Shown here one piece after another: positions 13,672 to 20,259 of a stretch of 22,970 nucleotides of DNA (positions are counted from its first letter, which is position 1; each line of letters begins with the position of its first letter). Both the position numbers and the translations under genes were made by a program. The stretch comes from JAVVFH01 sp032250585. GTDB lineage: Bacteria > Pseudomonadota > Gammaproteobacteria > Xanthomonadales > SZUA-36. The notes below the pieces were generated by a model. That model made no database searches. It saw only the letters and a program-made list of their open reading frames with translations, and was not told where the DNA came from. The DNA is taken from the NCBI GenBank assembly GCA_032250585.1, contig JAVVFH010000027.1, positions 1 through 22,970 of the forward strand, given 5' to 3'.

Positions 13672-15248
13672 CACTCCCACTCGATGGTGGCGGGCGGCTT
13701 CCCGGAAATATCATAAACAATCCGTGAAATACCATTGATTTCATTGGCTATCCGCAAGGAAACCTGCTCGAGGAATTCATAGGGCAGCCGGGCCCAGCGC
13801 GCCGTCATGAAATCCACCGTCTCCACCGCGCGCAGCGCGACCACGTATTCGTAACGCCGCTGATCGCCGGTCACGCCCACTGACTTGACCGGCAGGAACA
13901 CGGCGAAGGCCTGGCTGACGCCATCGTACAGGTCGTTCCTGACCAGCTCTTCGATAAAAATGTGATCGGCGCGGGCCAGCAGGTCGAGGTACTGCTCCTT
14001 GACCTCGCCCAGCACGCGCACGCCCAGCCCGGGGCCGGGAAACGGATGGCGCTTAACCATCTCCGGCGGCAGACCGAGTTCGACGCCGATCTTGCGTACC
14101 TCGTCCTTGAACAGTTCCCGCAGGGGCTCGACCAGTTTCATTTGCATGTAATCGGGCAACCCGCCGACGTTGTGGTGGGACTTGATGACGTGTGCCTTGC
14201 CGGTTTTGCCGCCAGCCGACTCGATGACGTCCGGGTAGATGGTCCCCTGCGCGAGCCAGCGGGCGTCGCCCTGCTCTTTCGCCTGCTCTTCGAAGACGTC
14301 GATGAACACGCCACCGATCACCTTGCGTTTCTGTTCCGGGTCCGTGACCCCCTTCAGCGCACTCAGAAAACGTTCCCGCGCATCGACACGGATCACGTGC
14401 ACGCCCATGTGGCGCGCGAAAGTCGCCATAACCTGTTCCGACTCGCCGAAGCGCAGCATGCCGGTGTCAACGAAAATGCAGGTCAGCTGATCGCCGATCG
14501 CGCGGTGCAGCAAGGCCGCAACCACACTGGAATCCACGCCACCGGAAAGCCCGAGGATGACCTTGTCGCCGCCGACCTGCGCGCGCACGCGATCGACGCG
14601 GTCCTCGATGATGTTCTCCGGCGTCCAGTGGCCCGCACAGCCGCAGACCTCGTGCACGAAGCGCTCTAGAATGCGTTGACCCTGGGCTGTGTGCGTCACC
14701 TCGGGATGAAACTGGATGCCGTAGAAACCGCGGCCGTCGTCGGCGATGGCCGCCACCGGCGCCGACTCCGTGCTGCCGATGATTTCGAAGCCGGGCGGCA
14801 GCTCCACGACCTGGTCGCCGTGGCTCATCCACACGTCCAGCTGCTGTTTTCCCTGCGCGTCGATGTGGTCCTCGATGTCCTGCAGCAGTCGCGAGGGCTG
14901 CTGCACCGTCACGCGCGCGTAGCCGAACTCCTTGACCGCGGAAGCCTCCACGCGGCCGCCAAGCTGCGCAACCATCGTGTGCAGGCCGTAACAGATTCCG
15001 AGTACCGGTACATCGAGACGGTAGATGATCTCCGGCGCCAGCGGCCCGTCCTGCACGTGCACGGACTCAGGGCCGCCGGAAAGTATGATGCCGCGCGCGG
15101 CGAACTGGCTGATTTCGACGGGATCACTGTCCCAGGGCCAGATTTCGCAGTACACGCCGGCCTCGCGCACGCGGCGCGCGATCAGCTGCGTGTACTGCGA
15201 TCCGAAATCGAGGATCAGGATTCGATGCTGGTGAATGTCTCGGGACAT
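13671..15248 (-). CDS. guaA: GMP synthase (glutamine-hydrolysing)
   Basis: This is a 525-residue cytoplasmic enzyme that converts XMP to GMP with ATP and glutamine. The N-terminal class I glutaminase has the triad Cys86 (GICYGLH), His181 and Glu183 (FHPEV). The ATP-pyrophosphatase domain carries the PP-loop LGLSGGVDSS (about 232-241). The C-terminal dimerisation domain includes RHPFPGPGLGVRVLGE and ends in the invariant IEWE. The length is normal and nothing is broken. It lies 44 bases downstream of guaB and is probably co-transcribed from the guaB promoter. Its last codons form the candidate integration site described for the islet; the gene end itself is intact, as expected when an element inserts at the 3' end and restores it. 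Confidence 0.98.
   Translation of the reverse strand: MSRDIHQHRILILDFGSQYTQLIARRVREAGVYCEIWPWDSDPVEISQFAARGIILSGGPESVHVQDGPLAPEIIYRLDVPVLGICYGLHTMVAQLGGRVEASAVKEFGYARVTVQQPSRLLQDIEDHIDAQGKQQLDVWMSHGDQVVELPPGFEIIGSTESAPVAAIADDGRGFYGIQFHPEVTHTAQGQRILERFVHEVCGCAGHWTPENIIEDRVDRVRAQVGGDKVILGLSGGVDSSVVAALLHRAIGDQLTCIFVDTGMLRFGESEQVMATFARHMGVHVIRVDARERFLSALKGVTDPEQKRKVIGGVFIDVFEEQAKEQGDARWLAQGTIYPDVIESAGGKTGKAHVIKSHHNVGGLPDYMQMKLVEPLRELFKDEVRKIGVELGLPPEMVKRHPFPGPGLGVRVLGEVKEQYLDLLARADHIFIEELVRNDLYDGVSQAFAVFLPVKSVGVTGDQRRYEYVVALRAVETVDFMTARWARLPYEFLEQVSLRIANEINGISRIVYDISGKPPATIEWE
13672..13682. repeat. guaA-side att-like repeat
   Basis: CACTCCCACTC covers the last three codons of guaA and part of the stop on the minus strand. 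It is repeated at 10786-10796, which together bracket the low-GC accessory genes. Confidence 0.4.
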
Positions 15249-15292
15249 GGCCTTCTTTCGGTTCGCGGCAGGACCCCTGCCCGCAGAGGGTG

Positions 15293-16750
15293 TCAGGACA
15301 GCTTGTAGTTGGGCGCTTCCTTGGTAATCTGTACGTCGTGCGCGTGGCTCTCGCGGATTCCCGCACCGGTCACCCGCACGAATTTCGCCTGGCTGCGAAA
15401 TTTTTCGATACTGTCACAACCGGTGTAACCCATCGCCGAACGCAAACCGCCGATCAACTGGTGGGCCACGCCCGACAACGGTCCCTTGTAGGGCACGCGG
15501 CCCTCGATGCCCTCGGGAACGAGCTTTTCCGTCGACACGTCGTGCTGGAAGTAGCGGTCTTTCGAACCCAGCTGCATCGCGCCCAGCGAACCCATGCCAC
15601 GGTAGGACTTGTAGGAACGGCCCTGGTAGAGCTCGACCTCGCCCGGAGCTTCCTCGGTGCCCGCGAACAAGCCGCCGATCATGACGGTCCAGGCGCCGGC
15701 GGCAATCGCCTTGGCGAAATCGCCGGAAAAACGGATGCCGCCGTCCGCGATCAGCGGCACCCCGCTACCCTCCAGCGCGGCCGCGACATTGGCCACGGCC
15801 GTGATCTGGGGAACGCCCACCCCGGCGACGATGCGGGTCGTGCAAATGGAACCCGGCCCCTGACCCACCTTGACGCCATCCGCACCGGCATCCACCAGCG
15901 CCAGCGCGCCCTCGCCCGTGGTCACGTTGCCGCCAATGACCTGCACATCGGGGTAGGTACGCTTGATCCATCGGATGCGGTCCAGCACACCAAACGTGTG
16001 CCCGTGCGCGGTGTCCACCACGACCACGTCGACGCCCGCGCTGACCAGTGCCTCGATGCGGGCCTCGGTGTCACCGCCCACACCGACCGCGGCGGCCACC
16101 AGCAGGCGCTCCTGTGAGTCCTTGGCGGCGTTGGGAAAGTCGGTGGATTTCTGGATGTCCTTGACCGTCACCAGCCCGCGCAGCTCGAAATTGCCGTTGA
16201 CCACCAGCACTTTCTCGATGCGGTGCTTGTGCAGCAGGTCGAGCACTTCGTCCTGGCTGGCGTCCTCGCGCACGGTAATCAGGTCCTGCTTGGGCGTCAT
16301 GATGTTGCGCACCGGGTCGCCGAGGCGCTTCTCGAAGCGCATGTCGCGGCTGGTCACGATGCCGACCAGTTCGTCGCCATCCACCACCGGGACCCCGGAA
16401 ATGTTGTGTCGCTGCGTGATTTCCTGCACTTCGCGGATCGTCGTGTTGGGGTTCACCGTGATCGGATCCTTGATCACGCCAGCTTCGTACTTTTTGACGG
16501 TATGAACCTCCTCCGCCTGCTGCTCGAGGGTCATGTTCTTGTGGATCACGCCGATGCCGCCTTCCTGGGCCATGGCGATGGCCAGTCGGGCTTCGGTCAC
16601 GGTATCCATCGCGGCGGCCATCAGCGGCGTATTCAGCCCGATTTCGCGGGTCAGGCGGGTGTTCAGGGCAACCTCGCCCGGGAGGACTTCCGAGTAGGCC
16701 GGTTCGAGCGAAACGTCGTCGAAGGTCAGGGCTTCACCGATCAACTGCAT
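15293..16750 (-). CDS. guaB: IMP dehydrogenase
   Basis: This is a 485-residue cytoplasmic enzyme that oxidises IMP to XMP with NAD+, the committed step to guanine nucleotides. The TIM barrel carries the catalytic-loop Cys303 in GPGSICTTR, the upstream LMAAAMDTVTEARLA block, and IADGGIRFSGD. The phosphate site and flap follow (RGMGSLGAMQ, then EGIEGRVPYKG). A CBS-domain pair is inserted at about residues 92-205. The ATG at 16750 is preceded by GGAGGAG ten bases upstream. It is transcribed from a sigma70-like promoter in the xseA-guaB divergent region, through a leader of about 74 bases containing a strong hairpin. guaA follows after 44 bases. Confidence 0.98.
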   Translation of the reverse strand: MQLIGEALTFDDVSLEPAYSEVLPGEVALNTRLTREIGLNTPLMAAAMDTVTEARLAIAMAQEGGIGVIHKNMTLEQQAEEVHTVKKYEAGVIKDPITVNPNTTIREVQEITQRHNISGVPVVDGDELVGIVTSRDMRFEKRLGDPVRNIMTPKQDLITVREDASQDEVLDLLHKHRIEKVLVVNGNFELRGLVTVKDIQKSTDFPNAAKDSQERLLVAAAVGVGGDTEARIEALVSAGVDVVVVDTAHGHTFGVLDRIRWIKRTYPDVQVIGGNVTTGEGALALVDAGADGVKVGQGPGSICTTRIVAGVGVPQITAVANVAAALEGSGVPLIADGGIRFSGDFAKAIAAGAWTVMIGGLFAGTEEAPGEVELYQGRSYKSYRGMGSLGAMQLGSKDRYFQHDVSTEKLVPEGIEGRVPYKGPLSGVAHQLIGGLRSAMGYTGCDSIEKFRSQAKFVRVTGAGIRESHAHDVQITKEAPNYKLS

Positions 16751-16788
16751 GATGGACTATCTCCTCCCTTTCGGGCTCCGGGATACGT

Positions 16789-16814
16789 CGACGCCCGGCG
16801 AAAACCGGGCGTCG
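16789..16814 (-). promoter_or_regulatory. Hairpin in the guaB 5' leader
   Basis: CGACGCCCGG (16789-16798) and CCGGGCGTCG (16805-16814) form a perfect 10-bp stem with a 6-base loop (TTTTCG on the transcript strand). It begins about ten bases after the predicted transcription start. No T-run follows, so it is not an intrinsic terminator. It may affect RNA stability or regulation. Confidence 0.55.
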
Positions 16815-16830
16815 CGGGGATAATCGGTTC

Positions 16831-16859
16831 ATTATATCCCGACGGAGGCGCTATTTGAA
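16831..16859 (-). promoter_or_regulatory. guaB promoter
   Basis: On the minus strand a perfect TATAAT (16831-16836) is 17 bases from TTCAAA (16854-16859; 4 of 6 to the -35 consensus). Predicted transcription starts near 16824. Confidence 0.75.
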
Positions 16860-16970
16860 TCTCCGGGTGACGATTCGGACTCGTTCTGCGCAAAAAAAAC
16901 AGCGGCCGTCGCCCCGTGTCCGCAACGCGCCTGCGGTGCGTTACGAACCGCGTCAGTTTATCATCAGTGC

Positions 16971-18338
16971 ATGGAACTTCGCGCAGAACAGGTTTATACC
17001 CCCAGTGAACTGAACCGGGAAGTGCGCATCCACCTGGAGGCGGGCTTTCCGCGGGTCCTGGTCGAAGCAGAAATCTCCAACCTGTCGCGCCCGGCATCCG
17101 GCCACTTGTATTTTACGCTCAAAGACGACCGCGCCCAGATCCGCTGCGCCCTGTTCCGTTCCGCAGCCGGCCGGCTCGCGATCCGGCCGGCCAATGGCAT
17201 GAAGGTACTGGCCAGAGGGCGAATCAGTCTGTACGAAGCACGCGGCGATTTTCAATTGATCCTCGACAGTCTGCAGGACGCCGGCGAGGGCGAATTGCAG
17301 CGTCAGTTCGAAGCCTTGAAGAAGCGCCTCGAACGGGAGGGTCTGTTCGAGGCCGCGCATAAGCAACCCCTGCCCCGCTTCCCGTATCACATCGCGCTGA
17401 TCACCTCCGCCAGCGGCGCCGCCGTCAGGGATCTGCTGCAAGTGCTGGAGCGCCGCTGGCCTTTGGCACAGGTGCGCCTCTACGCGGTTCCCGTGCAGGG
17501 CAGCGAGGCGCCCCCGGCCATTTGCCGCGCCATCGCGGCGGCCAATCGCCACGGCTGGGCCGAGCTGCTGATCGTCGGGCGCGGCGGCGGATCACTCGAG
17601 GATCTTGCTGCCTTCAACGACGAGGCGGTGGCGCGGGCGGTATTCGCCTCCGCCACCCCGACCGTCTCGGCGGTCGGGCACGAAACGGACTTCAGCATCT
17701 GTGATTTTGTCGCGGACCTGCGCGCACCGACTCCATCGGCGGCCGCGGAACTGGCCACCCCCGACCAGCACGCCCTCCACGAGCGTTTCGAAAAATACCA
17801 GCGCCAACTGCGGCGCGCACTCGACAGCCGCCTGATTCAGCAGGTGCAGAAACTCGATCATCTGTCGCACCGGCTGCAGCAGAAGCATCCCGCGCTGCAG
17901 CTGGCTGAACGGGCTCGTGCGTTGGCGCTGCTGCAGGACGGGCTGCAGCGCTCGCTGCGCCGGACGTTCGAAAACCGGCGCCTGCGGCTCGATTCGCTGT
18001 CACGGCGTCTGGTCGCCACGCATCCGCAGCGGCGCCTGAGCGAACTGGCCCGGCGCACCGCCGTCGCCCGGGCCAATCTCGACCGCCTGATGCGCAATGC
18101 GCTGCGCTTCAGGCAGCAACAGCTCCGCGACCTGGCGCGCACGCTGAACGCGGTGAGCCCGCTGCAAACCATCGGCCGCGGTTACGCCGTGCTGCTCAGC
18201 AGCGACGGGCAGCGCGTTATCAGCAGTGTCGCCGCAGTCGAATCGGGCGATGCGCTGAGCGCCCAGCTGCAGGACGGGCGCCTCGAATGCCGCGTGACGG
18301 CCAAGAGCGGCCGTTTGCCGGGCGAGCCGGAGGGTTGA
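16971..18338 (+). CDS. xseA: Exodeoxyribonuclease VII large subunit
   Basis: This is a 455-residue catalytic subunit of exonuclease VII, which with XseB degrades single-stranded DNA from both ends. The N-terminal OB-fold is seen at about 5-100 (YTPSELNREVRIHLE, then FTLKDDRAQIRCALFR). The catalytic domain includes IALITSASGAAVRDLL, LIVGRGGGSLEDLAAFNDE and VGHETDFSICDFVADLRAPTPSAAAE. Long coiled coils rich in Arg, Leu and Gln run from about 265 to 390, and the NAVSPLQTIGRGYAVL block closes the protein. The ATG at 16971 has no clear Shine-Dalgarno. TATCAT at 16959-16964 resembles a -10 but lies too close to the start to drive a normal leader. It is divergent from guaB, and the YigZ-family gene follows after seven bases. 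Confidence 0.97.
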   Translation: MELRAEQVYTPSELNREVRIHLEAGFPRVLVEAEISNLSRPASGHLYFTLKDDRAQIRCALFRSAAGRLAIRPANGMKVLARGRISLYEARGDFQLILDSLQDAGEGELQRQFEALKKRLEREGLFEAAHKQPLPRFPYHIALITSASGAAVRDLLQVLERRWPLAQVRLYAVPVQGSEAPPAICRAIAAANRHGWAELLIVGRGGGSLEDLAAFNDEAVARAVFASATPTVSAVGHETDFSICDFVADLRAPTPSAAAELATPDQHALHERFEKYQRQLRRALDSRLIQQVQKLDHLSHRLQQKHPALQLAERARALALLQDGLQRSLRRTFENRRLRLDSLSRRLVATHPQRRLSELARRTAVARANLDRLMRNALRFRQQQLRDLARTLNAVSPLQTIGRGYAVLLSSDGQRVISSVAAVESGDALSAQLQDGRLECRVTAKSGRLPGEPEG

Positions 18339-18345
18339 AACCAGC

Positions 18346-18930
18346 GTGCTCACCATCGCCCGGCCCGCCTCGGTAGACAGCGAGATCAGGCGCAGCCGAT
18401 TCGTGGCGCACGCAGCCCGGGTGGATGATCTCGCCGCGACCCGGGCATTTTACGCGGCGGTCGCCGACCCCGCCGCAACGCACAACTGCTGGGCCTGGCG
18501 CCTGGATCACCAGTACCGCTTCCATGACGACGGCGAGCCGGCCAGCACGGCCGGCAAGCCCATCCTGGCCGCCATCGAAGGCAAACAGCTGGATCACGTC
18601 ATGGTGGTGGTCACGCGTTACTTCGGCGGCGTCAAACTGGGTGCCGGCGGACTGATCCGCGCCTACGGGGGCAGCGCCGCGAAATGCCTCGACCGCGCGG
18701 GGAGCCGCGAAATCGTGCGCCGGCTGAACTGTTTCATCCGGGCCGGCTTCGAGTGGACAGGCGAGGTTTACGCCGCCCTGGAAAGCTGCGGCGCACGGAA
18801 ACTGAGCGAGTCCTTCGCCGAGCAGGGAGTGATGATCGAAGCGGAGGTTCCAGAATCGCGGCTCGCTTGCCTCAGGCGCTCGCTGCGCGACGCCACGCGC
18901 GGCAAGGTGACCGTGCGGCTTTGCGACTGA
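18346..18930 (+). CDS. yigZ: YigZ/IMPACT-family protein
   Basis: This is a 194-residue cytoplasmic protein of the UPF0029/IMPACT family. The signature is clear at about residues 47-110: HNCWAWRL, DDGEPASTAGKPIL, then VVTRYFGGVKLGAGGLIRA. The C-terminal part from about 130 matches the small ferredoxin-like domain usual in bacterial members. Family members are linked to translation factors or nucleic acids by structure, but their molecular function is not settled. The GTG at 18346 follows the xseA stop by seven bases with GGAGGG at 18329-18334, so the two are probably one transcript. It ends 29 bases from the convergent regulator gene, and I see no terminator in that gap. Confidence 0.92.
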   Translation: MLTIARPASVDSEIRRSRFVAHAARVDDLAATRAFYAAVADPAATHNCWAWRLDHQYRFHDDGEPASTAGKPILAAIEGKQLDHVMVVVTRYFGGVKLGAGGLIRAYGGSAAKCLDRAGSREIVRRLNCFIRAGFEWTGEVYAALESCGARKLSESFAEQGVMIEAEVPESRLACLRRSLRDATRGKVTVRLCD

Positions 18931-18959
18931 CCGATGCTGCACCGATGGCCGCGCCCATT

Positions 18960-19493
18960 TCAAAAAAGACTGCCTTGCTCGCGGGTGTCCAAAGCCGCAT
19001 CGTCGGCGGGCGCCTCTTCCTTGTCTCCAGGCGTTTTTTCGGCTCTCTGCCAAACCGACTCCGCGGCAGCCTGGCCGACGTCGGCCCCTTCCTTGCGTTC
19101 GGATATCTGTTGCGGCAGTTCAGGGCTCGGCTCAGCGCGTTGTGGTGCCGGCTCGGCCGTCGACTTCTCTGCGCCCACAACGGCTGCCAGCTCATCGGGT
19201 GAAGCCCGAGGCAGCGACTCCGGACCGGCGAGCAGCCTGAGCAGCTGGCCGACCGTGCACTGCGACTGCAGGCGATGGCGCAACGCCTTGCGCCGGTTGA
19301 TGCGGTAGCGATTGCAGCGGCCGTGCCGGGTGACGCTGAGGTAGCCCGCGTCGACCAGGTCGCGTACGATCTTCTGAGTCGCCCGCTCGGTGATGCCCAC
19401 GCGGGCGGCCACATCGCGCAGGCGGACGTCCCGGTCCCGCGCCAAACACACCAGCACGTGTCCGTAATTACTGAAAAAAGTCCAGTCACTCAT
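18960..19493 (-). CDS. Winged-helix transcriptional regulator with a disordered tail ending QGSLF
   Basis: This is a 177-residue protein. The first 80 residues are a MarR/ArsR-like winged helix: WTFFSNYGHVLVCLARD, then LRDVAARVGITERATQKIV (recognition helix) and AGYLSVTRHGRCNRYRIN (wing). Proteins with this WTF-x-x-N-x-x-HVLVCLA start are common small bacterial HTH proteins of unknown target. From about residue 95 the sequence turns into a low-complexity Ala/Glu/Pro/Gln/Ser stretch that should be disordered. It closes with REQGSLF, which fits the Q-x-x-L-F beta-clamp-binding pentapeptide at the very C terminus. A sigma70-like promoter lies 56 bases upstream. No Cys-based or ligand-binding sensor is visible. 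DNA binding is well supported; the clamp link is only a motif match. Confidence 0.85.
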   Translation of the reverse strand: MSDWTFFSNYGHVLVCLARDRDVRLRDVAARVGITERATQKIVRDLVDAGYLSVTRHGRCNRYRINRRKALRHRLQSQCTVGQLLRLLAGPESLPRASPDELAAVVGAEKSTAEPAPQRAEPSPELPQQISERKEGADVGQAAAESVWQRAEKTPGDKEEAPADDAALDTREQGSLF

Positions 19494-19548
19494 GGCAAAG
19501 TCTCTCGTGATGGGCTCGAAACGATCAGCATCAATGCGCTAATCAGGA

Positions 19549-19577
19549 ATTATATTTCGTGTATCGGTTTTCTTCAA
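19549..19577 (-). promoter_or_regulatory. Promoter of the winged-helix regulator gene
   Basis: On the minus strand TTGAAG (19572-19577; 4 of 6) and a perfect TATAAT (19549-19554) are separated by 17 bases. The ATG is at 19493, giving a leader of roughly 50 bases. The surrounding bases are locally AT-rich. Confidence 0.7.
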
Positions 19578-19659
19578 ACCAGCTTCGGCACGAAAATGCC
19601 CCTTGCGGCCCGGTTCGACCCGGTTCCGGTGCCCGCCGGACCAGCCAATCGCGCCGCGC

Positions 19660-20208
19660 TCAGCTGCAACGGTCGATGAAATCGACGAAACCGCTGACGA
19701 AGGTTTCCAGCTGCCCGGCGAGATTCTCGTCGCTGAGCCCGCCGTGCTCATCAAAACGCTCCGCGGCGGCGGCGACCAGCAGGCGCCTGCCCATCCAATG
19801 CTGCGCTGACAGGCCCCGGAATACACTCAGCCAGGCGTCCTGCGACAGGATGGTGCCGAAATGGCCGGGGCTGGCGCCCAGCACCGCGACCGGCTTGCCT
19901 CGAAAGGCGTTGTCAACGCCCTGCGATGGCCGCGACAGCCAGTCGATGGCGTTCTTGAGCACACCGGGAACCGAGTTGTTATACTCGGGCGAGGCGATCA
20001 GCAGGCCATTGGCTTGCAGCAGGCGATCTTTCAACTGCTGCACGCTGTCCGGAAAGCCCACCTGTTCCAGATCGCCATCGTAGAGGGGGATGTCGCGGAT
20101 GCTCGCGACCTCGATGAGGCCCGGAAATCGCTCACAGGCGGCTCGCAGCAGGGCCGTGTTATACGAACCTTTGCGCAGGCTGCCCGAAATACCCAGTATT
20201 CGTGTCAT
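19660..20208 (-). CDS. NAD(P)H-dependent FMN reductase (flavodoxin-fold quinone/azo reductase family)
   Basis: This is a 182-residue flavodoxin-like oxidoreductase. The FMN phosphate loop GISGSLRKGSYNTALL is at residues 6-21, and the isoalloxazine-contact segment SPEYNNSVPGVLKNAIDW at about 73-90, with GKPVAVLGASPGHFGT next. Members reduce FMN, quinones, azo dyes or chromate with NAD(P)H, and the physiological substrate varies. The ATG at 20208 is chosen over a GTG at 20214 because the Shine-Dalgarno sits eight bases before the ATG but only two before the GTG. It lies 51 bases downstream of fadH on the same strand and may share its transcript. The 82 bases between its stop and the regulator's promoter contain no clear terminator. 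Confidence 0.92.
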   Translation of the reverse strand: MTRILGISGSLRKGSYNTALLRAACERFPGLIEVASIRDIPLYDGDLEQVGFPDSVQQLKDRLLQANGLLIASPEYNNSVPGVLKNAIDWLSRPSQGVDNAFRGKPVAVLGASPGHFGTILSQDAWLSVFRGLSAQHWMGRRLLVAAAAERFDEHGGLSDENLAGQLETFVSGFVDFIDRCS

Positions 20209-20216
20209 GGTCACTG

Positions 20217-20221
20217 CTCCT
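20217..20221 (-). promoter_or_regulatory. Shine-Dalgarno that decides the FMN reductase start
   Basis: AGGAG on the minus strand is eight bases from the ATG at 20208 and two bases from the upstream GTG at 20214. The ATG is therefore the likely start. Confidence 0.7.
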
Positions 20222-20259
20222 GTTGTATCGATTGCACGCGCTGGTCGTCTGCGCGGCGC

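Larger units (their letters stand above)
10786..13682. mobile_element. Candidate accessory islet inserted at the 3' end of guaA
   Basis: The 11-base sequence CACTCCCACTC occurs at the guaA 3' end (13672-13682) and again in the same orientation at 10786-10796 beside tadA. Allowing for mismatches, the similarity extends a few bases into guaA. The enclosed DNA carries only accessory genes (VapBC, LuxR-type regulator, cytochrome b561, ParE-like toxin). Hand counts of 60-base lines give 47-52% G+C inside (lines 11281, 12781, 12901) against 62-73% in guaA and guaB (lines 14041, 15781). The guaA 3' end is a known integration hotspot for genomic islands. No integrase or excisionase is present, so it would be a relic or a non-autonomous element. 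Confidence 0.45.

Noticed and set aside
10786..13682. Islet as a classical integron or transposon
   Set aside because: No integrase, transposase, attC-like sites or terminal inverted repeats were found; only the short guaA-end direct repeat supports mobility.
16891..16899. Run of eight A between xseA and guaB as a possible terminator tail
   Set aside because: The region is between divergent genes, no stem of note precedes it on the minus strand, and no transcript is expected to end there.
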